Under the pieces are notes generated by a model. That model was not told the DNA's origin and did no database searches. It saw only the letters and a program-made list of their open reading frames with translations. A DNA stretch of 64,000 bases from Impatiens glandulifera (taxonomy: Eukaryota > Streptophyta > Magnoliopsida > Ericales > Balsaminaceae): assembly GCF_907164915.1 (NCBI RefSeq), contig NC_061863.1:37607382-37671381 (forward strand), read 5' to 3'. A program made the translations under genes and the position numbers. Numbering within the stretch: the first letter of the stretch is position 1; the number at the start of each line of letters is the position of its first letter. Below, one piece after another: positions 24,463 to 37,500 of this stretch.

Positions 24463-27152
24463 CCAATACTACTAGGATTTGAAAGCTCTTCCAATCCTCC
24501 TCTACAAAATGATACTTGAAATGACCATACAAATCTAACGTCCCACACGTTTAACAAATTTTTAACACATTTAACACATGTGAAAAATATGTTATAAATG
24601 TGAAAATGTGTTAAACATGTGAAAAACATGTTAAACATGTATAAAACAAGTTAAACGTGTCATAAACGTATTAAAAACGTGTTAACATTACTGAAAAAGT
24701 GATAAATGTGTTAAACGTGCAAATATTTTGTTAAATGTGCCAAAAACGTGTTTAATTCTATCAAAATGTGTTAAACGTGCTAAAACGTGTTATGCATAAC
24801 AAAACATGTTAAATGTGCTACAAATGAGCCAAAACGTGTTAAACTTGTAAAAATGTGTTAAAAGTGTTAAAAATGTTAAAATGTCAAAATGTTAAAAATA
24901 TGTTAAACGTGCCGAAAATGTGAAAAATGTGTTAAACTTGTAAAACATGTCAAAAACATGTTAAAATGACAAAAAAGTGAAAACATAAAAAAAAACGTGT
25001 TTAACCTGCCAAAATTTTGAAAAACGTGTTAAACATGCCTCTATTTAAAAACGTGTTAAACGTGCCAAAAATGTGATAAACGTGCTAGTAATTTGAAAAA
25101 CGTGATAAACATGCCAAAACGTAAAAATGTATTATGTGTCAAAAGCGTGTTAAACTTGTTAAAATATCAAAAACGTGTTAAACATGGCAAAACGTGTTAT
25201 GCATAACAAAACATGTTAAATGTGCTACAAATGAGCCAAAACGTGTTAAACTTGTAAAAATGTGTTAAAAATGTTAAAATGTCAAAATGTTAAAATATGT
25301 TAAACGTGCCGAAAATGTGAAAAATGTGTTAAACTTGTAAAACATGTCAAAAACATGTTAAAATGACAAAAAAGTGAAAACATAAAAAAAACGTGTTTAA
25401 CCTGTAAAAATTTTGAAAAACGTGTTAAACATGCCTCTATTTAAAAACGTGTTAAACGTGCCAAAAATGTGATAAACGTGCTAGTAATTTGAAAAACGTT
25501 ATAAACATGCCAAAACGTAAAAATGTATTATGTGTCAAAAGCGTGTTAAACTTGTTAAAATGTCAAAAACGTGTTAAACATGGCAAAACGTGTTAATCAT
25601 AACAAAACATGTTAAATGTGCTAAAAATGTGTCAAAATCGTGTTAAACTTGTCAAAATGTGTTTAACGTGTTAAAATGTCAAAAATATGTTAAACGTGCC
25701 AAAAACGTGAAAAATATGTTATACATTTCAAAAACATGTTAAACATGCCATAAAAAAGAAAAATATGTTAAACGTGACAAAAACGTGTGAAACACGTCAA
25801 AAAGTGTTAAACGTGCCAAAATTTTAAGTATTTGAAAAACGCGTCAAACGTGCCTCAGTTTAAAAAACATGTAAACATGTAAAAAACATGTTAAACATGC
25901 CAAAAAAGTGAAAGTTATGTTAAACATGACAAAAACATGTTAAACACGCCAAAACTTGTTAAACACACCAAAAACGTGTTAAACGTGCCAAAAAATTGTT
26001 AGTTTTGAAAAACGCGTTAAACAAGCCTCTATGTAAAAAACATGATAAACGTGTCAAAAATGTGATAATTATGCTTGTAATTTGAAAAATGTGTACGTGC
26101 CAAAAATATGATAAATGTGATCCAACTAAGAAAAAACAATACTACTAGGATTTGAGAGCCTTTTCAATCCTCCTCTACAAAATGATACTTGAAGTGGCCA
26201 TACAAATCTAACGTCCCACACGTTTAACAAATTTTTAACACATTTAACACGTGTGAAAATATGTTATAAATATGAAAACATGTCAATGTGAAAAACGTGT
26301 TAACATTGCTGAAAAAGTGATAAATGTGTTAAACGTGCAAATATTTTGTCAAATGTGACAAAAACGTGTTTAATTCTATCGAAATGTATTAAACGTGCCA
26401 AAACGTGTTAAACATAACAAAACATGTTAAATGTGTTACAAATGTGCCAAAACGTGTTAAACTTGTCAAAATGTGTTAAACATGTTAAAATGTCAAAAAA
26501 ATGTTAAACGTGCCAAAAATATGAAAAACATGTTAAACGTGTAAAACATGTCAAAAACGTATAAATGTGTTAAATGTGTCAAATCGTGTTAAACATGCCA
26601 AAAACGTAAAAATGTGTTAAATGTGTCAAAACGTGTTAAACATGCCGAAAAAGTAAAAAACGTGTTAAACTTGTCAAAATGTGTCAAACGTGCAAAAAAT
26701 TTGTTAAACTTGCCAAAAACTTTTTAAACATTTCAAAAACATGTTAAATGTGCAATAACGTATTAAACTAGTTATAATGTCAAAAACGTGTTAAACTTGG
26801 CGAAACGTGTTAATCATAACAAAACATGTTAAATGTGTTAAAAATGTGTCAAAAACGTGTTAAACTTGTCAAAATGAGTTCAACGTGTTAAAATGTCAAA
26901 AATATGTTAAACGTGCCAAAAACGTAAAAAATGTATTATACATTTCAAAAAATGTTAAACATGCCAAAGAAGTGAAAAACATGTTTACGTGACAAAAACA
27001 TGTTAAACGTGCCAAAAATTTGAAAAACGCATTAAACGTGCCTCTGTTTAAAAAACATGGTAAACTTGTCAAAAGCATGATAAATGTGCTTGTAATTTAA
27101 AAAACTTGTTAAATGTGCAAAAAATATGATAAATGTGATCTAATAAGAAACT
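24463..27152 (+). repeat. 2690-bp higher-order unit, copy 1
   Basis: Starts at the B anchor near 24463. The next copy reproduces long stretches identically at a fixed offset of 2690 bases (for example 24206-24388 against 26896-27078 differs at very few bases). It contains an internal duplication of about 408 bases, seen as two copies of the GTGTTATGCATAAC landmark at about 24787 and 25195. Confidence 0.85.
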
Positions 27153-29842
27153 CCAATACTACTAGGATTTGAAAGCTCTTCCAATCCTCCTCTACAAAAT
27201 GATACTTGAAATGACCATACAAATCTAACGTCCCACACGTTTAACAAATTTTTAACACATTTAACACATGTGAAAAATATGTTATAAATGTGAAAATGTG
27301 TTAAACATGTGAAAAACATGTTAAACATGTATAAAACAAGTTAAACGTGTCATAAACGTATTAAAAACGTGTTAACATTACTGAAAAAGTGATAAATGTG
27401 TTAAACGTGCAAATATTTTGTTAAATGTGCCAAAAACGTGTTTAATTCTATCAAAATGTGTTAAACGTGCTAAAACGTGTTATGCATAACAAAACATGTT
27501 AAATGTGCTACAAATGAGCCAAAACGTGTTAAACTTGTAAAAATGTGTTAAAAGTGTTAAAAATGTTAAAATGTCAAAATGTTAAAAATATGTTAAACGT
27601 GCCGAAAATGTGAAAAATGTGTTAAACTTGTAAAACATGTCAAAAACATGTTAAAATGACAAAAAAGTGAAAACATAAAAAAAAACGTGTTTAACCTGCC
27701 AAAATTTTGAAAAACGTGTTAAACATGCCTCTATTTAAAAACGTGTTAAACGTGCCAAAAATGTGATAAACGTGCTAGTAATTTGAAAAACGTGATAAAC
27801 ATGCCAAAACGTAAAAATGTATTATGTGTCAAAAGCGTGTTAAACTTGTTAAAATGTCAAAAACGTGTTAAACATGGCAAAACGTGTTATGCATAACAAA
27901 ACATGTTAAATGTGCTACAAATGAGCCAAAACGTGTTAAACTTGTAAAAATGTGTTAAAAATGTTAAAATGTCAAAATGTTAAAAATATGTTAAACGTGC
28001 CGAAAATGTGAAAAATGTGTTAAACTTGTAAAACATGTCAAAAACATGTTAAAATGACAAAAAAGTGAAAACATAAAAAAAACGTGTTTAACCTGTAAAA
28101 TTTTGAAAAACGTGTTAAACATGCCTCTATTTAAAAACGTGTTAAACGTGCCAAAAATGTGATAAACGTGCTAGTAATTTGAAAAACGTTATAAACATGC
28201 CAAAACGTAAAAATGTATTATGTGTCAAAAGCGTGTTAAACTTGTTAAAATGTCAAAAACGTGTTAAACATGGCAAAACGTGTTAATCATAACAAAACAT
28301 GTTAAATGTGCTAAAAATGTGTCAAAATCGTGTTAAACTTGTCAAAATGTGTTTAACGTGTTAAAATGTCAAAATATGTTAAACGTGCCAAAAACGTGAA
28401 AAATATGTTATACATTTCAAAAACATGTTAAACATGCCATAAAAAAGAAAAATATGTTAAACGTGACAAAAACGTGTGAAACACGTCAAAAAGTGTTAAA
28501 CGTGCCAAAATTTTTAAGTATTTGAAAAACGCGTCAAACGTGCCTCAGTTTAAAAAACATGTAAACATGTAAAAAACATGTTAAACATGCCAAAAAAGTG
28601 AAAGTTATGTTAAACATGACAAAAACATGTTAAACACGCCAAAACTTGTTAAACACACCAAAAACGTGTTAAACGTGCCAAAAAATTGTTAGTTTTGAAA
28701 AACGCGTTAAACAAGCCTCTATGTAAAAACATGATAAACGTGTCAAAAATGTGATAATTATGCTTGTAATTTGAAAAATGTGTACGTGCCAAAAATATGA
28801 TAAATGTGATCCAACTAAGAAAAAACAATACTACTAGGATTTGAGAGCCTTTTCAATCCTCCTCTACAAAATGATACTTGAAGTGGCCATACAAATCTAA
28901 CGTCCCACACGTTTAACAAATTTTTAACACATTTAACACGTGTGAAAATATGTTATAAATATGAAAACATGTCAATGTGAAAAACGTGTTAACATTGCTG
29001 AAAAAGTGATAAATGTGTTAAACGTGCAAATATTTTGTCAAATGTGACAAAAACGTGTTTAATTCTATCGAAATGTATTAAACGTGCCAAAACGTGTTAA
29101 ACATAACAAAACATGTTAAATGTGTTACAAATGTGCCAAAACGTGTTAAACTTGTCAAAATGTGTTAAACATGTTAAAATGTCAAAAAAATGTTAAACGT
29201 GCCAAAAATATGAAAAACATGTTAAACGTGTAAAACATGTCAAAAACGTATAAATGTGTTAAATGTGTCAAATCGTGTTAAACATGCCAAAAACGTAAAA
29301 ATGTGTTAAATGTGTCAAAACGTGTTAAACATGCCGAAAAAGTAAAAAACGTGTTAAACTTGTCAAAATGTGTCAAACGTGCAAAAAATTTGTTAAACTT
29401 GCCAAAAACTTTTTAAACATTTCAAAAACATGTTAAATGTGCAATAACGTATTAAACTAGTTATAATGTCAAAAACGTGTTAAACTTGGCGAAACGTGTT
29501 AATCATAACAAAACATGTTAAATGTGTTAAAAATGTGCCAAAAACGTGTTAAACTTGTCAAAATGAGTTCAACGTGTTAAAATGTCAAAAATATGTTAAA
29601 CGTGCCAAAAACGTAAAAAATGTATTATACATTTCAAAAAATGTTAAACATGCCAAAGAAGTGAAAAACATATTAAACGTAACAAAAACATGTTAAACGT
29701 GCCAAAAATTTGAAAAACGCATTAAACGTGCCTCTGTTTAAAAAACATGGTAAACTTGTCAAAAGTATGATAAATGTGCTTGTAATTTAAAAAACTTGTT
29801 AAATGTGCAAAAAATATGATAAATGTGATCTAATAAGAAACT
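27153..29842 (+). repeat. 2690-bp higher-order unit, copy 2
   Basis: Second nearly identical copy of the unit starting at 24463, including its internal duplication. The unit before it (21808-24462) is 2655 bases long and more diverged. Confidence 0.85.
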
Positions 29843-32186
29843 CCAATACTACTAGGATTTGAAAGCTCTTCCAATCCTCCTCTACAAAATGATACTTGAA
29901 ATGACCATACAAATCTAACGTCCCACACGTTTAACAAATTTTTAACACATTTAACACGTGTGAAAAATATGTTATAAATGTGAAAATGTGTTAAACATGT
30001 GAAAAACATGTTAAACATGTATAAAACAAGTTAAACGTGTCATAAACGTATTAAAAACGTGTTAACATTACTGAAAAAGTGATAAATGTGTTAAACGTGC
30101 AAATATTTTGTTAAATGTGCCAAAAACGTGTTTAATTCTATCAAAATGTGTTAAACGTGCTAAAACGTGTTATGCATAACAAAACATGTTAAATGTGCTA
30201 CAAATGAGCCAAAACGTGTTAAACTTGTAAAAATGTGTTAAAAGTGTTAAAAATGTTAAAATGTCAAAATGTTAAAAATATGTTAAACGTGCCGAAAATG
30301 TGAAAAATGTGTTAAACTTGTAAAACATGTTAAAAACATGTTAAAATGACAAAAAAGTGAAAACATAAAAAAAAAACGTGTTTAACCTGCCAAAATTTTG
30401 AAAAACGTGTTAAACATGCCTCTATTTAAAAACGTGTTAAACGTGCCAAAAATGTGATAAACGTGCTAGTAATTTGAAAAACGTAATAAACATGCCAAAA
30501 CGTAAAAATGTATTATGTGTCAAAAGCGTGTTAAACTTGTTAAAATGTCAAAAACGTGTTAAACATGGCAAAACGTGTTAATCATAACAAAACATGTTAA
30601 ATGTGCTAAAAATGTGCCAAAATGGTGTTAAACTTGTCAAAATGTGTTTAACGTGTTAAAATGTCAAAAATATGTTAAACGTGCCAAAAACGTGAAAAAT
30701 ATGTTATACATTTCAAAAACATGTTAAACATGCCATAAAAATGAAAAATATGTTAAACATGACAAAAACGTGTTAAACACGTCAAAAAGTGTTAAACGTG
30801 CCAAAATTTTGAAGTATTTGAAAAACGCGTCAAACGTGCCTCAGTTTAAAAAACATGTAAACGTGTCAAAAACATGTTAAACATGCCAAAAAATAAAAGT
30901 TATGTTAAACATGACAAAAACGTGTTAAACACGCCAAAACTTGTTAAACACACCAAAAACGTGTAAAGCATGCCAAAAAATTGATAGTTTTGAAAAACGC
31001 GTTAAACAAGCCTCTATTTAAAAAACATGATAAACGTGTCAAAAATGTGATAATTATGCTTGTAATTTGAAAAATGTGTACGTGCCAAAAATATGATAAA
31101 TGTGATCCAACTTAGAAAAAACAATATTACTAGGATTTGAAAGCTTTTTCAATCCTCGTCTACAAAATGATACTTGAAGTGGCCATACAAATCTAACGTC
31201 CCACACGTTTAACAAATTTTTAACACATTTAACACGTGTGAAAATATGTTATAAATATGAAAACATGTTAAACATGTCAATGTGAAAAACGTGTTAAACA
31301 TGTATAAAACATGTTAAACATGTTAAACGTGTTAACATTGCTGAAAAAGTGATAAATGTGTTAAACGTGCAAATATTTTGTCAAATTTGACAAAAACGTG
31401 TTTAATTCTATCGAAATGTATTAAACGTTCCAAAACGTGTTAAACATAACAAAACATGTTAAATGTGTTACAAATGTGCCAAAACGTGTTAAACTTGTCA
31501 AAATGTGTTAAACATGTTAAAATGTCAAACAAATGTTAAACGTGCCAAAAATATGAAAAACGTGTTAAACGTGTAAAACATGTCAAAAACGTATAAATGT
31601 GTTAAATGTGTCAAATCGTATTAAACATGCCAAAAACGTAAAAATGTGTTAAATGTGTCAAAACGTGTTAAACATACCGAAAAAGTAAAAAACGTGTTAA
31701 ACTTGTCAAAATGTGTCAAACGTGCAAAAAATTTGTTAAACTTGCCAAAAACTTTTTAAACATTTCAAAAACATGTTAAATGTGCAATAACGTATTAAAC
31801 TAGTTATAATGTCAAAAACGTGTTAAACTTGGCGAAACGTGTTAATCATAACAAAACATGTTAAATGTGTTAAAAATGTACCAAAAACGTGTTAAACTTG
31901 TCAAAATGAGTTCAATGTGTTAAAATGTCAAAAATATGTTAAACGTGCCAAAAACGTAAAAAATGTATTATACATTTCAAAAAATGTTAAACATGCCAAA
32001 GAAGTGAAAAACATGTTAAACGTGACAAAAACATGTTAAACGTGCCAAAAATTTGAAAAACGCATTAAACGTGCCTCTGTTTAAAAAACATGGTAAACTT
32101 GTCAAAAATATGATAAATGTGCTTGTAATTTAAAAAACTTGTTAAATGTGCAAAAAATATGATAAACGTGATCCAAATAAGAAACT
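29843..32186 (+). repeat. 2344-bp higher-order unit, copy 1
   Basis: B anchor to B anchor is 2344 bases. It has only one GTGTTATGCATAAC landmark (about 30167), so it lacks the internal duplication of the 2690-bp units. Confidence 0.8.
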
Positions 32187-34530
32187 CCAATACTACTAGG
32201 ATTTGAAAGCTCTTCCAATCCTCTTCTACAAAATGATACTTGAAATGACCATACAAATCTAACGTCCCACACGTTTAACAAATTTTTAACACATTTAACA
32301 CGTGTGAAAAATATGTTATAAATGTGAAAATGTGTTAAACATGTGAAAAACATGTTAAACATGTATAAAACAAGTTAAACGTGTCATAAACGTATTAAAA
32401 ACGTGTTAACATTACTGAAAAAGTGATAAATGTGTTAAACGTGCAAATATTTTGTTAAATGTGCCAAAAACGTGTTTAATTCTATCAAAATGTGTTAAAC
32501 GTGCCAAAACGTGTTATGCATAACAAATCATGTTAAATGTGCTACAAATGAGCCAAAACGTGTTAAACTTGTAAAAATGTGTTAAAAGTTTTAAAAATGT
32601 TAAAATGTCAAAAATATGTTAAACGTGCCGAAAATGTGAAAAATGTGTTAAACTTGTAAAACATGTCAAAAACATGTTAAAATGACAAAAAATTGAAAAC
32701 ATAAAAAAAACGTGTTTAACCTGCCAAAATTTTGAAAAACGTGTTAAACATGCCTCTATTTAAAAACATGTTAAACGTGCCAAAAATGTGATAAACGTGC
32801 TAGTAATTTGAAAAACGTGATAAACATGCCAAAACGTAAAAATGTATTATGTGTCAAAAGCGTGTTAAACTTGTTAAAATGTCAAAAACGTGTTAAATAT
32901 GGCAAAACGTGTTAATCATAACAAAACATATTAAATGTGCTACAAATGTGCAAAAATCGTGTTAAACTTGTCAAAATGTGTTTAACGTGTTAAAATGTCA
33001 AAAATATGTTAAACGTGCCAAAAATGTGAAAAATATGTTATACATTTCAAAAACATGTTAAACATGCCATAAAAATGAAAAATATGTTAAACATGACAAA
33101 AACGTGTTAAACACGTCAAAAAGTGTTAAACACGTCAAAAAGTGTTAAACGTGCCAAAATTTTGAAGTATTTGAAAAACGCGTCAAACGTGCCTCAGTTT
33201 AAAAAACATGTAAACGTGTCAAAAACATGTTAAACATGCCAAAAAATAAAAGTTATGTTAAACATGACAAAAACGTGTTAAACACGCCAAAACTTGTTAA
33301 ACACACCAAAAACGTGTTAATCATGCCAAAAAATTGATAGTTTTGAAAAACGCGTTAAACAAGCCTATATTTAAAAAACATGATAAACGTGTCAAAAATG
33401 TGATAATTATGCTTGTAATTTGAAAAATGTGTACGTGCCAAAAATATGATAAATGTGATCCAACTAAGAAAAAACAATATTACTAGGATTTGAAAGCTTT
33501 TTCAATCCTCGTCTACAAAATGATACTTGAAGTGGCCATACAAATCTAACGTCCCACACGTTTAACAAATTTTTAACACATTTAACACGTGTGAAAATAT
33601 GTTATAAATATGAAAACATGTTAAACATGTCAATGTGAAAAACGTGTTAAACATGTATAAAACATGTTAAACGTGTTAACATTGCTGAAAAAGTGATAAA
33701 TGTGTTAAACGTGCAAATATTTTGTCAAATGTGACAAAAACGTGTTTAATTCTATCGAAATGTATTAAACGTTCCAAAACGTGTTAAACATAACAAAACA
33801 TGTTAAATGTGTTACAAATGTGCCAAAACGTGTTAAACTTGTCAAAATGTGTTAAACATGTTAAAATGTCAAACAAATGTTAAACGTGCCAAAAATATGA
33901 AAAACGTGTTAAACGTGTAAAACATGTCAAAAACGTATAAATGTGTTAAATGTGTCAAATCGTATTAAACATGTCAAAAACGTAAAAATGTGTTAAATGT
34001 GTCAAAACGTGTTAAACATACCGAAAAAGTAAAAAACGTGTTAAACTTGTCAAAATGTGTCAGACGTGCAAAAAATTTGTTAAACTTGCCAAAAACTTTT
34101 TAAACATTTCAAAAACATGTTAAATGTGCAATAACGTATTAAACTAGTTATAATGTCAAAAACGTGTTAAACTTGGCGAAACGTGTTAATCATAACAAAA
34201 CATGTTAAATGTGTTAAAAATGTACCAAAAACGTGTTAAACTTGTCAAAATGAGTTCAATGTGTTAAAATGTCAAAAATATGTTAAACGTGCCAAAAACG
34301 TAAAAAATGTATTATACATTTCAAAAAATGTTAAACATGCCAAAGAAGTGAAAAACATGTTAAACGTGACAAAAACATGTTAAACGTGCCAAAAATTTGA
34401 AAAACGCATTAAACGTGCCTCTGTTTAAAAAACATGGTAAACTTGTCAAAAATATGATAAATGTGCTTGTAATTTAAAAAACTTGTTAAATGTGCAAAAA
34501 ATATGATAAACGTGATCCAAATAAGAAACT
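32187..34530 (+). repeat. 2344-bp higher-order unit, copy 2
   Basis: Same length as the preceding unit and very similar to it throughout, including the A anchor near 33475. After it the order becomes irregular, with spacings from about 0.8 to 1.7 kb. Confidence 0.8.
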
Positions 34531-37500
34531 CCAATACTACTAGGATTTGAAAGCTCTTCCAATCCTCCTCTACAAAATGATACTTGAAATGACCATACAA
34601 ATCTAACGTCCCACACGTTTAACAAATTTTTAACACATTTAATACGTGTGAAAAATATGTTATAAATGTGAAAACGTGTTAAACATGTGAAAAACATGTT
34701 AAACATGTATAAAACAAGTTAAACGTGTCATAAACGTATTAAAAACGTGTTAACATTACTGAAAAAGTGATAAATGTGTTAAACGTGCAAATATTTTGTT
34801 AAATTTGCCAAAAACGTGTTTAATTCTATCAAAATGTGTTAAACGTGCTAAAACGTGTTATGCATAACAAAACATGTTAAATGTGCTACAAATGAGCCAA
34901 AACGTGTTAAACTTGTAAAAATGTGTTAAAAATGTTAAAAATGTTAAAAATATGTTAAACGTGCCGAAAATGTAAAAAATGTGTTTAACTTGTAAAACAT
35001 GTCAAAAACATGTTAAATGACAAAAAATTGAAAACATAAAAAAAAACGTGTTTAACCTGCCAAAATTTTGAAAAACGTGTTAAACATGCCTCTATTTAAA
35101 AACGTGTTAAACGTGCCAAAAATGTGATAAACGTGCTAGTAATTTGAAAAACGTGATAAACATGCCAAAACGTAAAAATGTATTATGTGTCAAAAGCGTG
35201 TTAAACTTGTTAAAATGTCAAAAACGTGTTAAACATGCCAAAAAATTGATAGTTTTGAAAAACGCGTTAAACAAGCCTCTATTTAAAAAACATGATAAAC
35301 GTGTCAAAAATGTGTTAGACATGTTAAAATGTCAAAAATATTTTAAACGTGTCAAAAATGTGAAAAACGTGTTAAACGTGTAAACATGTCAAAAACGTAT
35401 AAATGTGTTAAATGTGTCAAATCGTGTTAAACATGCCAAAAACGTAAAAATGTGTTAAATGTGTCAAAACGTGTTAAACATGCCGAAAAAGTAAAAAACG
35501 TGTTAAATTTGTCAAAATGTATCAAACGTGCAAAAAATTTGTTAAACTTGCCAAAAACTTTTTAAACATTTCAAAAACATGTTTAATGTGCAATAACGTA
35601 TTAAACTAGTTATAATGTCAAAAACGTGTTAAACTTGGCGAAACGTGTTAATCATAACAAAACATGTTAAATGTGTCAAAACGTGTTAAACATGCCGAAA
35701 AGTAAAAAACGTGTTAAACTTTTCAAAATGTGTCAAACGTGCAAAAAAAATTGTTAAACTTGCCAAAAACTTTTTAAACATTTGAAAATCATGTTAAATG
35801 TGCAATAACGTTTTAAAATAGTTATAATTTCAAAAACGTGTTAAACGTGGCGAAACGTGTTAATCATAACAAAACATGTTAAATGTGTTAAAAATGTGTC
35901 AAAACGTGTTAAACTTGTCAAAATGTGTTAAACATGTTAAAATTTCAAAATATGTAAACGTGCCATAAACGTGAAAAATGTGTTATAAATTTCAAAAAAT
36001 GTTAAACATGCCAAAGAAGTGAAAAACATGTTAATCGTGACAAAAACGTGTTAAACGTGCCCAAATTTTGAAAAACACGTTAAACGTGCCTTAGTTTAAA
36101 AAATATGGTAAACGTGTCAAAAATATGATAAATGTGCTTGTAATTTAAAAAACGTGTTAAACGTGCAAAAATATGATAATTGACATGACCATAAAAATCT
36201 AACGTCCAATACTACTAGGATTTTAAAGCTCTTCCAATCTTCCTCTACAAAATGATAATTGACATGACCATAAAAATCTAACGTCCCACATGTTTAACCA
36301 ATTTTTAACACATTTAACACGTGTGAAAAATATGTTATAAATGTGAAAACGTGTTAAATATGTGAAAAACATGTTAAACATGTTAAACATGTATAAAACA
36401 TGTTAAACGTGTTATAAACGTGTTAAAAATGTGTTAAAAACGTGTTAACATTGGTGAAAATTTGATAAATGTGTTAAACGTGCAAATATTTTGTCAAATG
36501 TGTCAAAAACGTGTTTAATTTTATCAAAATGTGTTAACCGTGCTAAAATGTGTTAAGCATAACAAAACATGTTAAATGTGCTACAAATGAGCCAAAACGT
36601 GTTAAACTTGTAAAAGTGTTAGAAATGTTAAAATGTCAAAAATATGTTAAACATGTCAAAAATGTAAAAAATGTGTTAAACGTGTAAAACATGTTAAACA
36701 TGCCAAAAAAGTGAAAAACATACCAAAAACGTGATAAACTTACCAAAAACGTGTTAAACCTGCCAAAATTTTGAAAAACGAGTTAAACATGCCTCTATTT
36801 GAAAAACGTGTTAAACGTGCTAGTAATTTGAAAAACATGTTAAACGTGTTAAACATGTAGAAAAAGTGAAAAACGTGTTAAACGTGTTAATCATAACAAA
36901 ACATGTTAAATGTGCTAAAAATGTGTCAAAATAGGTTAAGCTTGTCAAAAATGTGTTTAACGTGTTAAAATATTAAAAATATATTAAACGTGCCAAAAAT
37001 GTGATAAATATATTATACATGTAAAAAACATGTTGAACATGCCATACAAGTGAAAAATATGTTAAACATGACAAAAACTTGTTAAACACGTCAAAAACGT
37101 GTTAAACGTGCCAAAATTTTGTATGTTTTGAAAAAAGCGTCAAACGTGCCTCAATTTAAAAAATATGGTAAACGTGTCAAAAACATGTTAAACATGCCAA
37201 AAAAGTGAAAAGTATGTTAAACGTGATAAAAACGTGCTAAACACGCCAAAAACGTGTTAAACGTGCCAAAAATTTAAATTTTTTGAAAAACGCGTTAAAC
37301 ATGACTTAGATTAAAAAAACATGGTAAATGTGTCAAAAATGTGATAAATATGTTTGTAAATTGAAAAACGTGTTAAACGTGTCTAAAATATGATAAATGT
37401 GATCCAACTAAGAAACTCCAATACTACTAGGATTTGAAAGCTTTTTCAATCCTCCTTTACAAAATGATTGTTGAAGTGGCCATAAAAATCTAACGTCCCA

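Noticed and set aside
35144..35383. Lys/Val-rich open frame of 79 codons on the + strand
   Set aside because: Pure satellite motif read in one frame; the same holds for similar frames at 44578-44778 and 58729-58917.
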